Shown: positions 1 to 8,285, numbered from the stretch's first letter. The stretch is DNA of 64,000 nt from Paenibacillus pabuli (GCF_039831995.1 NZ_JBDOIO010000003.1:744001-808000); one strand, 5' to 3'. The notes: generated from the letters alone by a model not told the origin. Numbers and translations: made by a program.

Positions 1-44
1 GGCTTTGCAACTTACCATCGATATTAGATGAAGGGGCGAAGCTG

Positions 45-314
45 ATGAAATATGTTTCAGCAAGTGAGGTTTTACCAGAAAATTTACTTCGTGAAATACA
101 AAATTATATACAAGGCAAGACTTTATATATCCCCGCACCCAAAGGATGTAGAAAAAAGTGGGGACATGATTCAGGGCAACGTGAATTTCTTTTGAACCGG
201 AATGCAGAAATTCGGAAGCTTTTCAGGCAGGGTATGAATGTGGATCAACTCGCGAGTTCCTACTGTCTATCCCATGACAGCATTAAGAAGATTGTTTATA
301 AAACGCAGGCATAA
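45..314 (+). CDS. CD3324-like small helix-turn-helix protein
   Basis: This 89-residue protein resembles the small CD3324-type family of Firmicutes, which are related to the DNA-binding part of Mor/C activators. It opens with MKYVSASEVLPENLLREIQ. A basic middle (GCRKKWG) is followed by a predicted helix-turn-helix at about residues 55-87, where MNVDQLASSYCLSHDSIKKIVY looks like a two-helix DNA-reading unit with a recognition helix ending in KKIVY. A purine-rich ribosome binding site (GAAGGGGCG) lies just before the ATG. It is monocistronic, closed by a strong terminator 2 nt after the stop. A role as a DNA-binding regulator is inferred from the fold; no target is visible. The family call is from memory of its consensus. 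Confidence 0.75.
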   Translation: MKYVSASEVLPENLLREIQNYIQGKTLYIPAPKGCRKKWGHDSGQREFLLNRNAEIRKLFRQGMNVDQLASSYCLSHDSIKKIVYKTQA

Positions 315-315
315 C

Positions 316-358
316 AAAAGGCTCATGTTGGATAAAACCAACACGGGCCTTTTGTTTT
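316..358 (+). terminator. Rho-independent terminator after the CD3324-like gene
   Basis: AAAAGGCTCATGTTGG pairs with CCAACACGGGCCTTTT (16 positions, two of them G-T) around a short A-rich loop, followed by TTTTGTTTTAT. It starts just after the stop codon. Confidence 0.85.
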
Positions 359-488
359 ATGTAAAAAATGAATAGATAAATACTCTGCCTATAAAGGATG
401 CGATATTCACCTTATACTGATGCTAGACAAGAATTATGGTATCAGTGATATCGTTGATTGAGAGTATCGGAATCGGAGGAGTTGCAAA

Positions 489-1076
489 ATGGATTGCGTT
501 AATCATGAAGTAAATAAGTTAAATGTTACCGCTAGACTATGCGGTATGGAGGAGAAGTTCATTATCAATAATATTTATCCTCTTTATCTGCATGATTTGT
601 CTGAAGTATGGGAACGCAAGACCAATCGTTATGGGGTGTTTGAGAATGATGATACCCGAACTTTGATTGAACAGAATCGCGTGTTTGATATTTGGTGGGA
701 ACACCCGAACGTATTATTCCCTTATCTTATCACAGTGGATGATATACCTGCGGGGCTTGCTTTTGTGGCTACTTCCCCTTTCATACCATGTCCTCACTAT
801 ATCGATTATTACATGAATGAGTTCTTTCTATTACGTAATTATCGAGGAAAGGGTGTTGGAGAAGAAGCGGTGCGACAGATTATTGGAAAGATGCCAGGGC
901 AATGGGAAGTGCAAACAAATCCCACCGAACGAAACGAACGTGCGAAACGTTTCTGGCGTAGAACACTTAACACATGTATCAACGGGAAATACTCCGAAGA
1001 ACTTGGTCATCATCCTGATGTTGGAGAAATGCTAGTCTTTCGCTTCAGCACGAGTTCTGAAAAAGTGAGTAATTAG
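489..1076 (+). CDS. GNAT-family N-acetyltransferase, copy 1
   Basis: A 195-residue protein of the GNAT acetyltransferase superfamily, which moves an acetyl group from acetyl-CoA to an amine. The acetyl-CoA pyrophosphate loop is visible as RGKGVGEEAV at about residues 119-128, after the beta-strand MNEFFLLRNY. The C-terminal part (QTNPTERNERAKRFWRRTL) matches the region where GNATs have a conserved Asn and an aromatic residue. The start has a good ribosome binding site (CGGAGGAG) 7 nt upstream. It is clearly paralogous to the next gene (shared PLYLYDLS/PLYLHDLS, IWWE, PYLI and RFWR blocks). The substrate cannot be told from sequence; small-molecule or antibiotic acetylation are both possible. 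Confidence 0.85.
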   Translation: MDCVNHEVNKLNVTARLCGMEEKFIINNIYPLYLHDLSEVWERKTNRYGVFENDDTRTLIEQNRVFDIWWEHPNVLFPYLITVDDIPAGLAFVATSPFIPCPHYIDYYMNEFFLLRNYRGKGVGEEAVRQIIGKMPGQWEVQTNPTERNERAKRFWRRTLNTCINGKYSEELGHHPDVGEMLVFRFSTSSEKVSN

Positions 1077-1146
1077 AGAGGTTGTTCCTTATTCATAGGT
1101 TTTGTAATAAACAAGGTTATCCGATATTCGTTGAACTACATAGCAC

Positions 1147-1180
1147 GGAGCAACTTGCCAGTTAGCAGCTGCTCCCTTTT
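1147..1180 (+). terminator. Probable terminator after GNAT copy 1
   Basis: GGAGCA and TGCTCC are paired across a 17-nt loop and followed by CTTTT. The stem is short, so the call is moderate. Confidence 0.5.
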
Positions 1181-1291
1181 ATTATGCAAACCGGCAGTAT
1201 TGTTTAGCTATAATGAATATTTCTATTGCGATATCACAATATGTTGCGTAAAATTTCGAGAAAATCCATACCCCATTAAAGGAGAAGTGCA

Positions 1292-1831
1292 ATGAAAGTT
1301 GACGTACAATTAACGGACAAAAATAATGCATATGTGATTAAAAACCTGCTACCGTTGTACCTATATGACCTATCCGGCCATTATGACAGACTTCCAAATG
1401 CACATGGGATCTATGAGGAGAATGACGACTGCAGAACATTAAGTGAGCAGTATGAGGTTCAAAATATTTGGTGGGAGAAGCCGCCTGGCATCCTATTTCC
1501 CTATTTAATTTCGGCAAATGGGATACCAGCGGGGTTTATTCGAGTAGCGACCCCTCCGTACTGTAATAAAGGAATTGATTATTTTGTAAATGATTTCTTT
1601 TTAATCCAATCGTTAAGAGGTCAAGGGATTGCTGAACTGGCGGCAACTATGGTGTTTCAACAATTCAGAGGGAATTGGGAGCTGTTTACTAACCCTTCAG
1701 CCAAAAACGTTGTTGGACAAAGGTTTTGGAGAAAAACGGTTTCTAAATATACGAATGGCAATTACATGGAGGAATTCGGGGAAACCTTCGATGGACATAA
1801 ACTTATTTTCCGCTTTAATAATCTTGCATGA
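1292..1831 (+). CDS. GNAT-family N-acetyltransferase, copy 2
   Basis: A 179-residue GNAT protein, paralogue of the gene just upstream: both share PLYL-DLS near residue 25, an IWWEKP/IWWEHP block, LFPYLI, a glycine-rich RGQGIAELAA loop at about residues 109-118, and RFWRKT-SKYTNGNY near the end. The loop binds the acetyl-CoA pyrophosphate in this superfamily. A ribosome binding site AAAGGAGAAG stands before the ATG. The tandem pair probably arose by duplication followed by strong divergence. Substrate unknown. It is separated from copy 1 by 215 nt with a hairpin, so the two are probably transcribed separately. Confidence 0.85.
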   Translation: MKVDVQLTDKNNAYVIKNLLPLYLYDLSGHYDRLPNAHGIYEENDDCRTLSEQYEVQNIWWEKPPGILFPYLISANGIPAGFIRVATPPYCNKGIDYFVNDFFLIQSLRGQGIAELAATMVFQQFRGNWELFTNPSAKNVVGQRFWRKTVSKYTNGNYMEEFGETFDGHKLIFRFNNLA

Positions 1832-1862
1832 GTCGGATGTATTGTTGGTGCTTGGGCTGGAG

Positions 1863-1893
1863 CTTATCAATTTACCTGATAAGGTGCTTTTGT
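1863..1893 (+). terminator. Possible terminator after GNAT copy 2
   Basis: A 6-bp stem CTTATC/GATAAG with a loop of 8 nt is followed by GGTGCTTTTG. Weak but well placed, 35 nt after the stop. Confidence 0.35.
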
Positions 1894-2016
1894 ACTACAC
1901 AAGCTCGTTGCTGGACGATTACAGCAACAAAGCCGCTATTTCGCTAACGGGAGTTTAATTAAGTAGATTTCCTCTGAGAGTGAGTGGTGCACTTTGGTAA
2001 TAAGGGTGAGAAAAGA

Positions 2017-2580
2017 ATGGCTACAAACATTTGGACAGGCACAATAGTTAGATTGCGCCCTGTGATAACATCAGATTGGAAGGAATTCCATGAAAATGAT
2101 CAAGATTCGGAAGGTGCAAGACTATCCGATTCTATTTATTTTCCGAGGTCCGAGGATGGGACAAAGGATTGGGCGGAACGCACAGTCTCCAATGCGTCAA
2201 AAGGTGATAATGTATTTCTTGCAATTGAAACACTCGAAGGAACTCTCGTTGGCAGTATCACCGCAAGCAGTTGTGATACACGTAATGGCACCTTTAAATA
2301 CGGGGTAGCTCTATTTCGTAAACATTGGCGAAAAGGGTATGCTTCCGAGGCTATAAGGATATTGCTCCGTTATTACTTTGAGGAATTACGTTATTGTAAG
2401 GCAAACGCATATGTGTATTCCTTCAATGATGGGTCACGTGCTTGGCAGGAGCATCTTGGATTTGTCCAAGGAGGGATACTCAGAGAAATGATTTTTACCA
2501 AGGGGAAGCATTACGATGAGTATGTTTATGGACAAACAACGCGATTACCCTACATATGGAATTGTTTACGAAGTTCGTGA
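2017..2580 (+). CDS. RimJ/RimL-type GNAT acetyltransferase
   Basis: A 187-residue GNAT protein of the RimJ/RimL type, which acetylates protein N-termini or small molecules. The typical opening (VRLRPV) and the acetyl-CoA loop HWRKGYASEAI at about residues 103-113 are clear, followed by the late block RAWQEHLGFVQGGILRE, which is diagnostic of this subgroup. The reading frame is open from a GTG 33 nt upstream, but the ribosome binding site AAGGGTGAG sits 6 nt before the ATG at 2017, so that start is preferred. It is not closely related to the two GNAT copies before it. The next gene follows after 55 nt and may share its transcript. Confidence 0.87.
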   Translation: MATNIWTGTIVRLRPVITSDWKEFHENDQDSEGARLSDSIYFPRSEDGTKDWAERTVSNASKGDNVFLAIETLEGTLVGSITASSCDTRNGTFKYGVALFRKHWRKGYASEAIRILLRYYFEELRYCKANAYVYSFNDGSRAWQEHLGFVQGGILREMIFTKGKHYDEYVYGQTTRLPYIWNCLRSS

Positions 2581-2635
2581 ATAAGATGTTATCAGAAATT
2601 GGGGCGAGAATATTAAAGACAGGGAAGGTGAAGTC

Positions 2636-3658
2636 TTGAAACCTTTTTTCCACTTTGATACAGACGAAACAAGACAAAGTTTGCTCTCACGAGCAAGAAA
2701 TGTTGCTCTATGGGCAATTCGAGAGTATGAAATTGAATGGAATTGTATTCGTTTTATTCAATTGTCAGGTACCATTACATACAAAATAGAGACCAATACA
2801 ACGGGTAATTATTTACTTCGCATTCATTCAGAAAGAGTAAACAAAGAAGAGATCATTTCTGAACTTATTTTTCTTAATGAATTAAGGAAAATAGGTGACT
2901 TAGTACCTGAAGGGATTATGAGTCGCAATGGCTCTTATGTTTTGGAATGTGAAACAGAGGATGGGTATCGGAAACCTTGTGTCACAATAATGAAATGGGT
3001 CGAGGGAGAGCGTTGGAGTGGAGAGTTCACAGATAGTCATGTGTTCAGCATTGGCGTTATGATGGGGAAAATGCATGAAACTTCAGCAAGTTTAGATGCA
3101 TCACATAATTTTGTTCGACCTCATTGGGGGATTTCTAGTTTCAGGGAAGAAATAACCAAATTAGAGCGTTATTATCCACGATTTCTATCGGGCGGATCAT
3201 GGATGCTATATCAAAAAGCCATAGATAAGATCATTGATCAATTGGCCAGCATGCAACGAGATGTTCGAAATTACGGTCTAATTCATGCGGATTTGCATTC
3301 CGGAAACGTTGTATTCAACAACGGACTCCCATACCCAATTGATTTTGGAAGATGCGGGTTTGGATACTATTTGTATGATATGGCAGCTGCATTGTTGGAG
3401 CTTTATCCTAAACATCGATGGTTACTTATTCAAGGATATGAGAGCGTAGTCAAACTTGGCAAGGATTACATTCGCGACCTAGAATGTTTTTTCATCATGT
3501 TTATGATTGAAAACTATTGTCATCACTCGTCTGATACTAGAGAAATACCTAGTTTAATCGAGGAACAAAAATATGCTCTGGCCTATATTACAGAATACAT
3601 AAATGACAGGTCATTCTTATTCAAAGTGATAGAACCTATAGAACCTGAAAAAATATAG
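2636..3658 (+). CDS. APH-family phosphotransferase (aminoglycoside/choline kinase-like)
   Basis: A 340-residue kinase of the APH/choline kinase superfamily. The catalytic loop is HADLHSGN (about residues 217-224) and the metal-binding Asp lies in PIDFGRCGFG (about 235-243), the pattern of homoserine kinase type II/CotS-like enzymes. The N-lobe has YLLRIHSE as a candidate for the ATP-lysine strand, but the lysine is replaced by Arg or is not obvious. The start is a TTG preceded by AGGGAAGGTGAAG. It phosphorylates an unknown hydroxyl or amine substrate; antibiotic resistance is possible but should not be assumed. It may be co-transcribed with the upstream acetyltransferase. Confidence 0.85.
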   Translation: MKPFFHFDTDETRQSLLSRARNVALWAIREYEIEWNCIRFIQLSGTITYKIETNTTGNYLLRIHSERVNKEEIISELIFLNELRKIGDLVPEGIMSRNGSYVLECETEDGYRKPCVTIMKWVEGERWSGEFTDSHVFSIGVMMGKMHETSASLDASHNFVRPHWGISSFREEITKLERYYPRFLSGGSWMLYQKAIDKIIDQLASMQRDVRNYGLIHADLHSGNVVFNNGLPYPIDFGRCGFGYYLYDMAAALLELYPKHRWLLIQGYESVVKLGKDYIRDLECFFIMFMIENYCHHSSDTREIPSLIEEQKYALAYITEYINDRSFLFKVIEPIEPEKI

Positions 3659-3712
3659 TTTTTTAGCGAACTTGAATAGGGCTGGTGGTTAGTAACAACG
3701 ACTGCCGTTTTC

Positions 3713-3735
3713 TTAACTAATGGGCAGATTACTTA
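3713..3735 (+). repeat. Short hairpin repeat (TAACGGGCAG type), diverged copy
   Basis: TTAACTAATGGGCAGATTAC is a diverged member of the short hairpin family found between 3.7 and 24.3 kb (consensus close to GCTAACGGGCAGGTTAGC). It lies upstream of the DinB gene. Confidence 0.5.
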
Positions 3736-3793
3736 CAATATATGCTAGTATATATTGAGTACATTTTAAATAAAAGAGAGACGAGGAGAATCG

Positions 3794-4291
3794 ATGGTGA
3801 AACAACTGATCGTCGGAGACGCCGTGCATGAGCTGACCACTACGCGCCGCATCCTGGAGCGCTTGCCTGAAGAGCATATGACGTGGAAACCACACGTGAA
3901 ATCGATGACGTTGGGCGGACTGGCCACGCACCTGATCAACCTGCTGAACTGGCAAATGGCGATTTTTCTTTACCCTGAATTTAATCTTTCGACCGTTCCG
4001 CTTCCGCGGGAACCCTTGGAAACACGCGAAGACGTGCTGGAGGAATTCGACGCGAACGTCTTCAAGCTTAAAAAGCTGTTAGCCGAATGCGACGAGAATA
4101 TGCTCGGCGAGGAATGGACCTTGCGGAATGGTGACCATATCATCCTGCGCCAACCGCGGGCGATCGCGCTTCGCACCTTCGGATTTAGCCACATGATTCA
4201 CCACCGGGCGCAGCTCGGAGTTTATTTGCGGCTTCTCGACATTCCATTACCAGGCCTCTACGGTCCCACGGCCGATGAGGAAGGCAAATGA
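3794..4291 (+). CDS. DinB-family protein
   Basis: A 165-residue four-helix-bundle protein of the DinB/YfiT superfamily, whose members bind a divalent metal through three histidines and act as thiol-dependent S-transferases or have unknown roles. Candidate ligands are His46 (LATHLINL) and the His133/His137 pair in SHMIHHRAQLGVYLR, the signature C-terminal helix. A ribosome binding site (AGACGAGGAG) precedes the ATG. The gene is clearly more GC-rich than its neighbours (many GCG, CGC, CTG codons), which suggests recent transfer. It is flanked on both sides by members of the short hairpin repeat family (3713 and 4309). Confidence 0.88.
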   Translation: MVKQLIVGDAVHELTTTRRILERLPEEHMTWKPHVKSMTLGGLATHLINLLNWQMAIFLYPEFNLSTVPLPREPLETREDVLEEFDANVFKLKKLLAECDENMLGEEWTLRNGDHIILRQPRAIALRTFGFSHMIHHRAQLGVYLRLLDIPLPGLYGPTADEEGK

Positions 4292-4770
4292 ACTAAGACG
4301 CACCGACGTTAAGCTAACGGGAAACTATAGTATAACAAAACAAACTAAACTCCAGATCAATATGATACGCACACAAACCGTTGTTCCTTCAAAAAATCCG
4401 ACTTTTACTTCTGTGGTTCGATTCCATTTATGGAGTCTATATATCGTATCGGATCTTAACAGAATGGGAATAAAACAGGATAACAATTACGAAGTATTTA
4501 GTCCTCTGGCAATGTTAGACAGAACAAAACATATTTACTTTGAAAGTCGCAGTTGCGGCTATTTTTATGCATTGATTTTTTATCCCACATCAAGGAGAAA
4601 AGGTATGGAAATAAGTGATTGCTTCTCATTGAGCAGGATAGTGAATTTGCATGGGAGAATGTTTATGTGAGGCGGACACGAGATCATCTTTCTTGAGGGA
4701 CTTAAATATGAGCAGCGAAAGGGATTTCATCAGCTAACTAAGTAAATCTAGGGAATATGGAGAGGTGGGA
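4292..4770. other. Intergenic stretch without a convincing gene
   Basis: About 480 nt between the DinB and FGE-like genes. It holds one short hairpin repeat at 4309-4330. A frame open to 4670 has no ribosome binding site, a poor composition and no recognisable motif. A short frame around 4629-4707 reads LLIEQDSEFAWENVYVRRTR and could be the tail of a lost gene, but it has no supported start. Confidence 0.4.
4309..4330 (+). repeat. Short hairpin repeat
   Basis: TTAAGCTAACGGGAAACTATAG belongs to the same family as the copies at 5576, 5701, 8420, 9978, 10231, 14053, 17493 and 24234, all in this orientation. Confidence 0.65.
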
Positions 4771-5535
4771 ATGATGAATAATCCAAAGTACAAAAGTGAC
4801 AAAGAACGATTTCAACAAGAATTAATTAATTTGATGGTGCCGGTTAAGGGAGGAACCATTGAATTACGTGATTATTTTAATACGGATAAATGGCTTAGTT
4901 CGGATTACACGTTATCAAACCCTGGAAGTGTTAAGAATTCAGTCACATGGACTGAAACGATTGAACCATTCTATGTAATGAAATATCCGATAACAAAGCA
5001 ATTGTATCATTTAATCATGCACAAAGAAGAAGAGATAATTCTAAATTACTCGCCAATGACGGATGTTTCGTGGAAAGATTCAATCAATTTTTGTAACGAA
5101 TTGTCTAGAGTGCTTGGTAGGACTGAATGCTATACAATCACGAATGAAAGTGAGAAGACAAGATATAACAAAACAGCGAATGGCTTTCGTTTATTAACTG
5201 ACGCTGAGTGGCAGTATGCGTGCAAAGCGGGAACCACGGGATATCGTTATGCGAAAATTGATCAAATTGCATGGTATCAAGAGAACTCCCATGGAGCAGT
5301 TCATCCAGTAGGACAACTGCTTCCTAATCCATGGGGGATCTTCGATATGATCGGAAACGTTTGGGAATGGTGCTGGGACCTATATGATACGGAGCGATAT
5401 GGGAACTATAGAGTTTTCCGAGGAGGGAGTTGGGCAGAAGTGGAGAATAACTGTGGTTCTACGAGCAGAAGAAAAAGCATGCCCGATTTCAAGATAGATG
5501 ATCTTGGTTTTAGGATTGCACTTACGAAACTTTAA
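4771..5535 (+). CDS. FGE/SUMF1-fold protein (formylglycine-generating enzyme family)
   Basis: A protein of about 254 residues with the formylglycine-generating enzyme (SUMF1/EgtB/PvdO) fold. Visible blocks are YPITKQLYHLIM (early), FRLLTDAEWQYACKAGT (middle), GLLPNPWGIFDM-like and GNVWEWCWDLYD, then VFRGGSWAEVENNC and LGFRIALT at the end. True copper-dependent FGEs have two cysteines spaced C-x4-C in the GGS block; here the first is replaced by Glu and only the second (NNC) remains, so sulfatase activation is unlikely. The family also includes structural and sulfoxide-synthase members. Overlapping ATG codons at 4771 and 4774 follow GGAGAGG; a GTG at 4765 is too close to it. Confidence 0.8.
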   Translation: MMNNPKYKSDKERFQQELINLMVPVKGGTIELRDYFNTDKWLSSDYTLSNPGSVKNSVTWTETIEPFYVMKYPITKQLYHLIMHKEEEIILNYSPMTDVSWKDSINFCNELSRVLGRTECYTITNESEKTRYNKTANGFRLLTDAEWQYACKAGTTGYRYAKIDQIAWYQENSHGAVHPVGQLLPNPWGIFDMIGNVWEWCWDLYDTERYGNYRVFRGGSWAEVENNCGSTSRRKSMPDFKIDDLGFRIALTKL

Positions 5536-5575
5536 GTACTCGAGATCAGCTATCTCAATATTGACAAAAATCAAT

Positions 5576-5602
5576 TTAAGCTAGCGGGAAAAGTTATCTT
5601 AA
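5576..5602 (+). repeat. Short hairpin repeat
   Basis: TTAAGCTAGCGGGAAAAGTT followed by ATCTTA, a diverged copy of the family, 40 nt after the FGE-like gene. Confidence 0.5.
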
Positions 5603-5637
5603 CACTTTGAAGAAAGCAACTGACCCATGTGTGAAAT

Positions 5638-5679
5638 GCACCCCAATTGTTAGACAACATCTAACAAATTGGGGTGTGC
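5638..5679. repeat. Hairpin resembling IS3/IS150-type insertion sequence ends
   Basis: GCACCCCAATTGTTAG is followed 7 nt later by its near inverse, CTAACAAATTGGGGTGTGC. A related hairpin stands at 8286-8330, and both are followed by CAAGT-GG. Ends of IS150-group elements often look like this, so it may be a non-autonomous remnant. The assignment is by resemblance only. Confidence 0.45.
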
Positions 5680-5700
5680 TCAAGTGGTCGGCTGCTTTGT

Positions 5701-5726
5701 CAACTAACGGGCAGGTTAGCTTAATA
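5701..5726 (+). repeat. Short hairpin repeat
   Basis: CAACTAACGGGCAGGTTAGC, then TTAATA. The stem is CTAAC/GTTAG around GGGCAG or GGGCA, close to the family consensus. Confidence 0.7.
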
Positions 5727-5732
5727 GGAAAG

Positions 5733-5822
5733 TGCTGGGTGTGTGAGCTGCGCCGGCGGGCGCTATGGAGCTGCGTGGATCTCGTCCGGATCGGACGCGT
5801 GCCGGTCGCCTGGGCTTCCGCT
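5733..5822. repeat. GC-rich direct repeat, copy 1
   Basis: A GC-rich block of about 90 nt containing CTGGGTGTGTGAGCTGCGCC, GGATCTCGTCCGGATCGGA and GTGCCGGTCGCCTGGGCTTC. A second copy with few differences stands at 7196-7292 in the same orientation. The two bracket the lipoprotein gene. Origin unknown. Confidence 0.7.
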
Positions 5823-6087
5823 TGTGGGCGCTCCTAGGCGTGCTTGGCCGCTCGGTACTTCCGGAGACGGACAAAGGACGGCCTGGGCCGTCTACGAAAA
5901 ATTGCTCAATCATATGTGTATTCATATTAGTATTGCCCCTTTATATAGTCTACGCGTGACACGTGAAAATCTTCTCCAGAATCTAACTCGGTCCGCCAAC
6001 CTGCGCTTATCTGGAATACTGTTATTTTCCCTCCGGACGCCCTGCGAAAGAACCGCTGCTCCGTGCTGAAGCACCCCACAGGAGATC

Positions 6088-6126
6088 AAAAAAAAGCAGA
6101 GATTCTTCAATAGTTGAGAATCTCTG
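6088..6126 (-). terminator. Rho-independent terminator of the lipoprotein gene
   Basis: CAGAGATTCT and AGAATCTCTG form a 10-bp stem; the A-run on the + strand is the U-tail of the - transcript. Confidence 0.8.
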
Positions 6127-6235
6127 TCCTGCTTCTTTTAAATGACGAAACAATTAATAAAGAACGAATCAGCTGCTTTTGTTACTCCTCGGCCTGATAA
6201 GGAGCCTCTCTATACACGTCAAACTCCGCCAATAT

Positions 6236-6982
6236 CTAGTTATAGCCGTCCACAACTTCGCCTTCATCTACCCTTCCGGAAGCAACTATGCATGAGGCAG
6301 AGGCCCGGCATATCTGATAGAGATTGTTCTCTTCATCTTCTTTTCTGATTTGCTCAATAAGCTCAAATTCATCAGGACTCATGTAGTAGAAAGCGATAAT
6401 TACATCCTCTATCCCTTTTTGCAGCAAGCTTCTCTGGATTAAGTCAATGTTTTTTGCCTCAGCCATTTTATCTATGCTCTTCGTTTGCTTCACATATACG
6501 TCTACAAGAGCAGAGTAATCATAATCCCCGGTTAATGTAGCGGGAGTGTATTTAGTTTCCGGCATATTTCCCCAGGCCCTATTATCATATCCGGCGTCGA
6601 TTTTAATGTCCCTGCCCAAAATGGGAGATATGAGCTCCGATAATTCGCTTTTCGATTTCCCTGCCATAAGGTGATTTATGTAGTCATCCTCAATGATGCC
6701 CTTTTCTTCCCAATACTCTACCTTAAACGTTTCTTCGGGCGCATCTACCGGATAAGCCTGTGTTTCAAAGCCCACTATATCTCCAGTGAGTTCTCCCGGA
6801 ACGTGTATAAAGAAATCATCGGCTGTTTCCACTGCAAAGTCCTTTTCATACTTTTCCGCAAGGTGTTTTTCAATCTTCGCGGTTGCTGCTTTTTTTTCTG
6901 ATGTCGAATGTCTGTCACAGGCTGTTAATGCTACTGTTAATATCAATGTGATTACAGCCAGAAACCAAATCCTCCGGTTCAA
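6236..6982 (-). CDS. Putative lipoprotein of unknown function
   Basis: A secreted protein of about 248 residues, anchored as a lipoprotein. The N-terminus has basic residues, a hydrophobic stretch (IWFLAVITLILTVAL) and the lipobox LTAC followed by Asp. The mature part is mostly charged and soluble, with no family I recognise; it ends in a hydrophobic-plus-acidic tail (CIVASGRVDEGEVVDGYN). The ATG at 6988 directly touches the GGAGGG ribosome binding site, so the TTG two codons later (6982), 7 nt from it, is the better start. The gene is monocistronic on the - strand, has its own terminator and lies between two copies of a GC-rich direct repeat. Confidence 0.75.
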   Translation of the reverse strand: MNRRIWFLAVITLILTVALTACDRHSTSEKKAATAKIEKHLAEKYEKDFAVETADDFFIHVPGELTGDIVGFETQAYPVDAPEETFKVEYWEEKGIIEDDYINHLMAGKSKSELSELISPILGRDIKIDAGYDNRAWGNMPETKYTPATLTGDYDYSALVDVYVKQTKSIDKMAEAKNIDLIQRSLLQKGIEDVIIAFYYMSPDEFELIEQIRKEDEENNLYQICRASASCIVASGRVDEGEVVDGYN

Positions 6983-6988
6983 AACCAT

Positions 6989-7523
6989 CCCTCCGCGTAT
7001 TCGTTATCCGATGTGCTCAAAAATACAGTCAAGTTATAAGGTCTATTTTTTTACCATTATATACTACATCCGTAATGACTTCACAGCACTCAGTAACCTA
7101 TAATTATAGTCGCAGACAAATAGGTTAACGTCATTCAGGAATTTATAATCCGGACATCACTCTTAGCCTGTAAAAGGAGTACACTAGTGGGCCGTCCTGG
7201 GTGTGAGCTGTGCCGGTGGGCGCTATGAAGCTGCGCGGATCTCGTCCGGATCGGAGAGAGCAGCGGCGTGCCGGTCGCCTGGGCTTCAGCTGTTCTGTGA
7301 AAATAAATTGTTAGACTGGCAGCCGGCATTAGTCAACGGCCAGGATAACGGAACCATTAAATGGACTTATTTTTCTCTTGTGATACAATATATTCCAGAA
7401 ATATCTTCGTGGGTTAATGAAAAGCGCTGATGAACTAATAAGAGACCAGCACAAAAAAGTGGTAGTTTTATGGATATGCAATAGTCACCGAATGGAACTT
7501 GGTACTAAAAGGAGGCAGGACAC
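6989..7523. other. Intergenic stretch between lipoprotein and unknown gene
   Basis: About 535 nt. It must carry the promoter of the - strand lipoprotein gene, and it holds GC-rich repeat copy 2 (7196-7292). The remaining sequence (7293-7500) has no convincing gene; a frame starting near 7203 simply translates the repeat. Confidence 0.4.
7196..7292. repeat. GC-rich direct repeat, copy 2
   Basis: Nearly the same sequence as 5733-5822 (CTGGGTGTGAGCTGTGCC, GGATCTCGTCCGGATCGGA, GTGCCGGTCGCCTGGGCTTC) with a 9-nt insertion before the last block. Confidence 0.7.
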
Positions 7524-8201
7524 ATGCTAGAAGAACAGGAAATATTCGCGGACGAAGGATATAACAGGTCGTACGCAATTGCTACGGGTATGCCGATTTT
7601 GAATCTTAGGGGCAGCATACCGCGTGAAGGTAACTGCCAACTACCGTTTCCGTGGGTGACAACGGGCATCAGGATTGATAAAGAACAGATGTTGGAAACC
7701 GTTATGAAGCAAAAGACACTCGAGTATCTGTTTAATATGCAATTCAGTAAGGAGGAGATGACCGACCGCAAATTGGTTGTAGGCTGTTATGAATATAGGA
7801 ATCCGAATGACAAGGAACAAATATTGCTATATGCGCTGGTTTCGTTGAAGGAATTTCTCGCGAGATACGGCGATGAACGGGCATCGGAGATTCTGATACG
7901 AGTTGGCTGCACATATGAGAAGATTATGGAGGAATGCGATGAAGCCATTAAAGAACACTTTGCAGTGTTGCGCCGGTCACTTCATTTAAAGAATTTGAGG
8001 GACCAATATGATGTCGTTTACGAGTGGAGTGAAGAGGAAGGGGTAAAGACGTACATAATCAGATACACCAAATCGAGTTATACGAAGATTAAAGCTAAAT
8101 CATTCGAAGAGTTGACCAAACTCTATGATGAGCAACGGAAGAAGGATGCAAAGAAGACGTTCGCGATTCTGGAACCGTTAGAATCATTTATGCAAGCCTA
8201 A
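7524..8201 (+). CDS. Conserved-looking protein of unknown function
   Basis: A 225-residue soluble protein that I do not recognise. It has no signal peptide or membrane segment. The first 50 residues are neutral with a proline/tryptophan patch (QLPFPWVTTGIR); the rest is mixed alpha/beta and strongly charged, with a Lys/Glu-rich C-terminal third (YTKIKAKSFEELTKLYDEQRKKDAKK). A strong ribosome binding site (AAGGAGG, 9 nt before the ATG) and a terminator right after the stop argue that it is a real, single-gene unit. Confidence 0.7.
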   Translation: MLEEQEIFADEGYNRSYAIATGMPILNLRGSIPREGNCQLPFPWVTTGIRIDKEQMLETVMKQKTLEYLFNMQFSKEEMTDRKLVVGCYEYRNPNDKEQILLYALVSLKEFLARYGDERASEILIRVGCTYEKIMEECDEAIKEHFAVLRRSLHLKNLRDQYDVVYEWSEEEGVKTYIIRYTKSSYTKIKAKSFEELTKLYDEQRKKDAKKTFAILEPLESFMQA

Positions 8202-8204
8202 GAA

Positions 8205-8228
8205 AACCGCCCCTTTACGGGGCGGTTA
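8205..8228 (+). terminator. Rho-independent terminator
   Basis: ACCGCCCC-TTTAC-GGGGCGGT followed by TATTC, 3 nt after the stop codon; the stem is strong, the U-tail short. Confidence 0.75.
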
Positions 8229-8285
8229 TTCAACATTTCATCGAAAGAAGTTTCGAGATTCTGAACTGAAATTAGTCATAAAAAA

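Larger units (their letters stand above)
5536..6087. other. Non-coding mosaic of repeats
   Basis: About 550 nt made of a short hairpin repeat (5576), an insertion-sequence-end-like hairpin (5638-5679), a second short hairpin repeat (5701) and one copy of a GC-rich repeat (5733-5822). Frames open here (for example at 5743-6069) run through the GC-rich repeat and show no ribosome binding site or family motif. The stretch 5823-6087 holds nothing recognised. Confidence 0.5.

Noticed and set aside
2636..3658. Calling the APH-family kinase an aminoglycoside resistance gene
   Set aside because: The kinase motifs fit many substrates in this superfamily and there is no close match to a known resistance enzyme that I can claim.
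4275..4670. 131-codon open frame after the DinB gene
   Set aside because: No ribosome binding site, starts inside DinB, runs through a hairpin repeat and has no recognisable or protein-like pattern.
5743..6069. Open frames across the GC-rich repeat (both strands)
   Set aside because: GC-rich DNA keeps frames open by chance; the same block at 7196 is read in a different context and neither has start signals.
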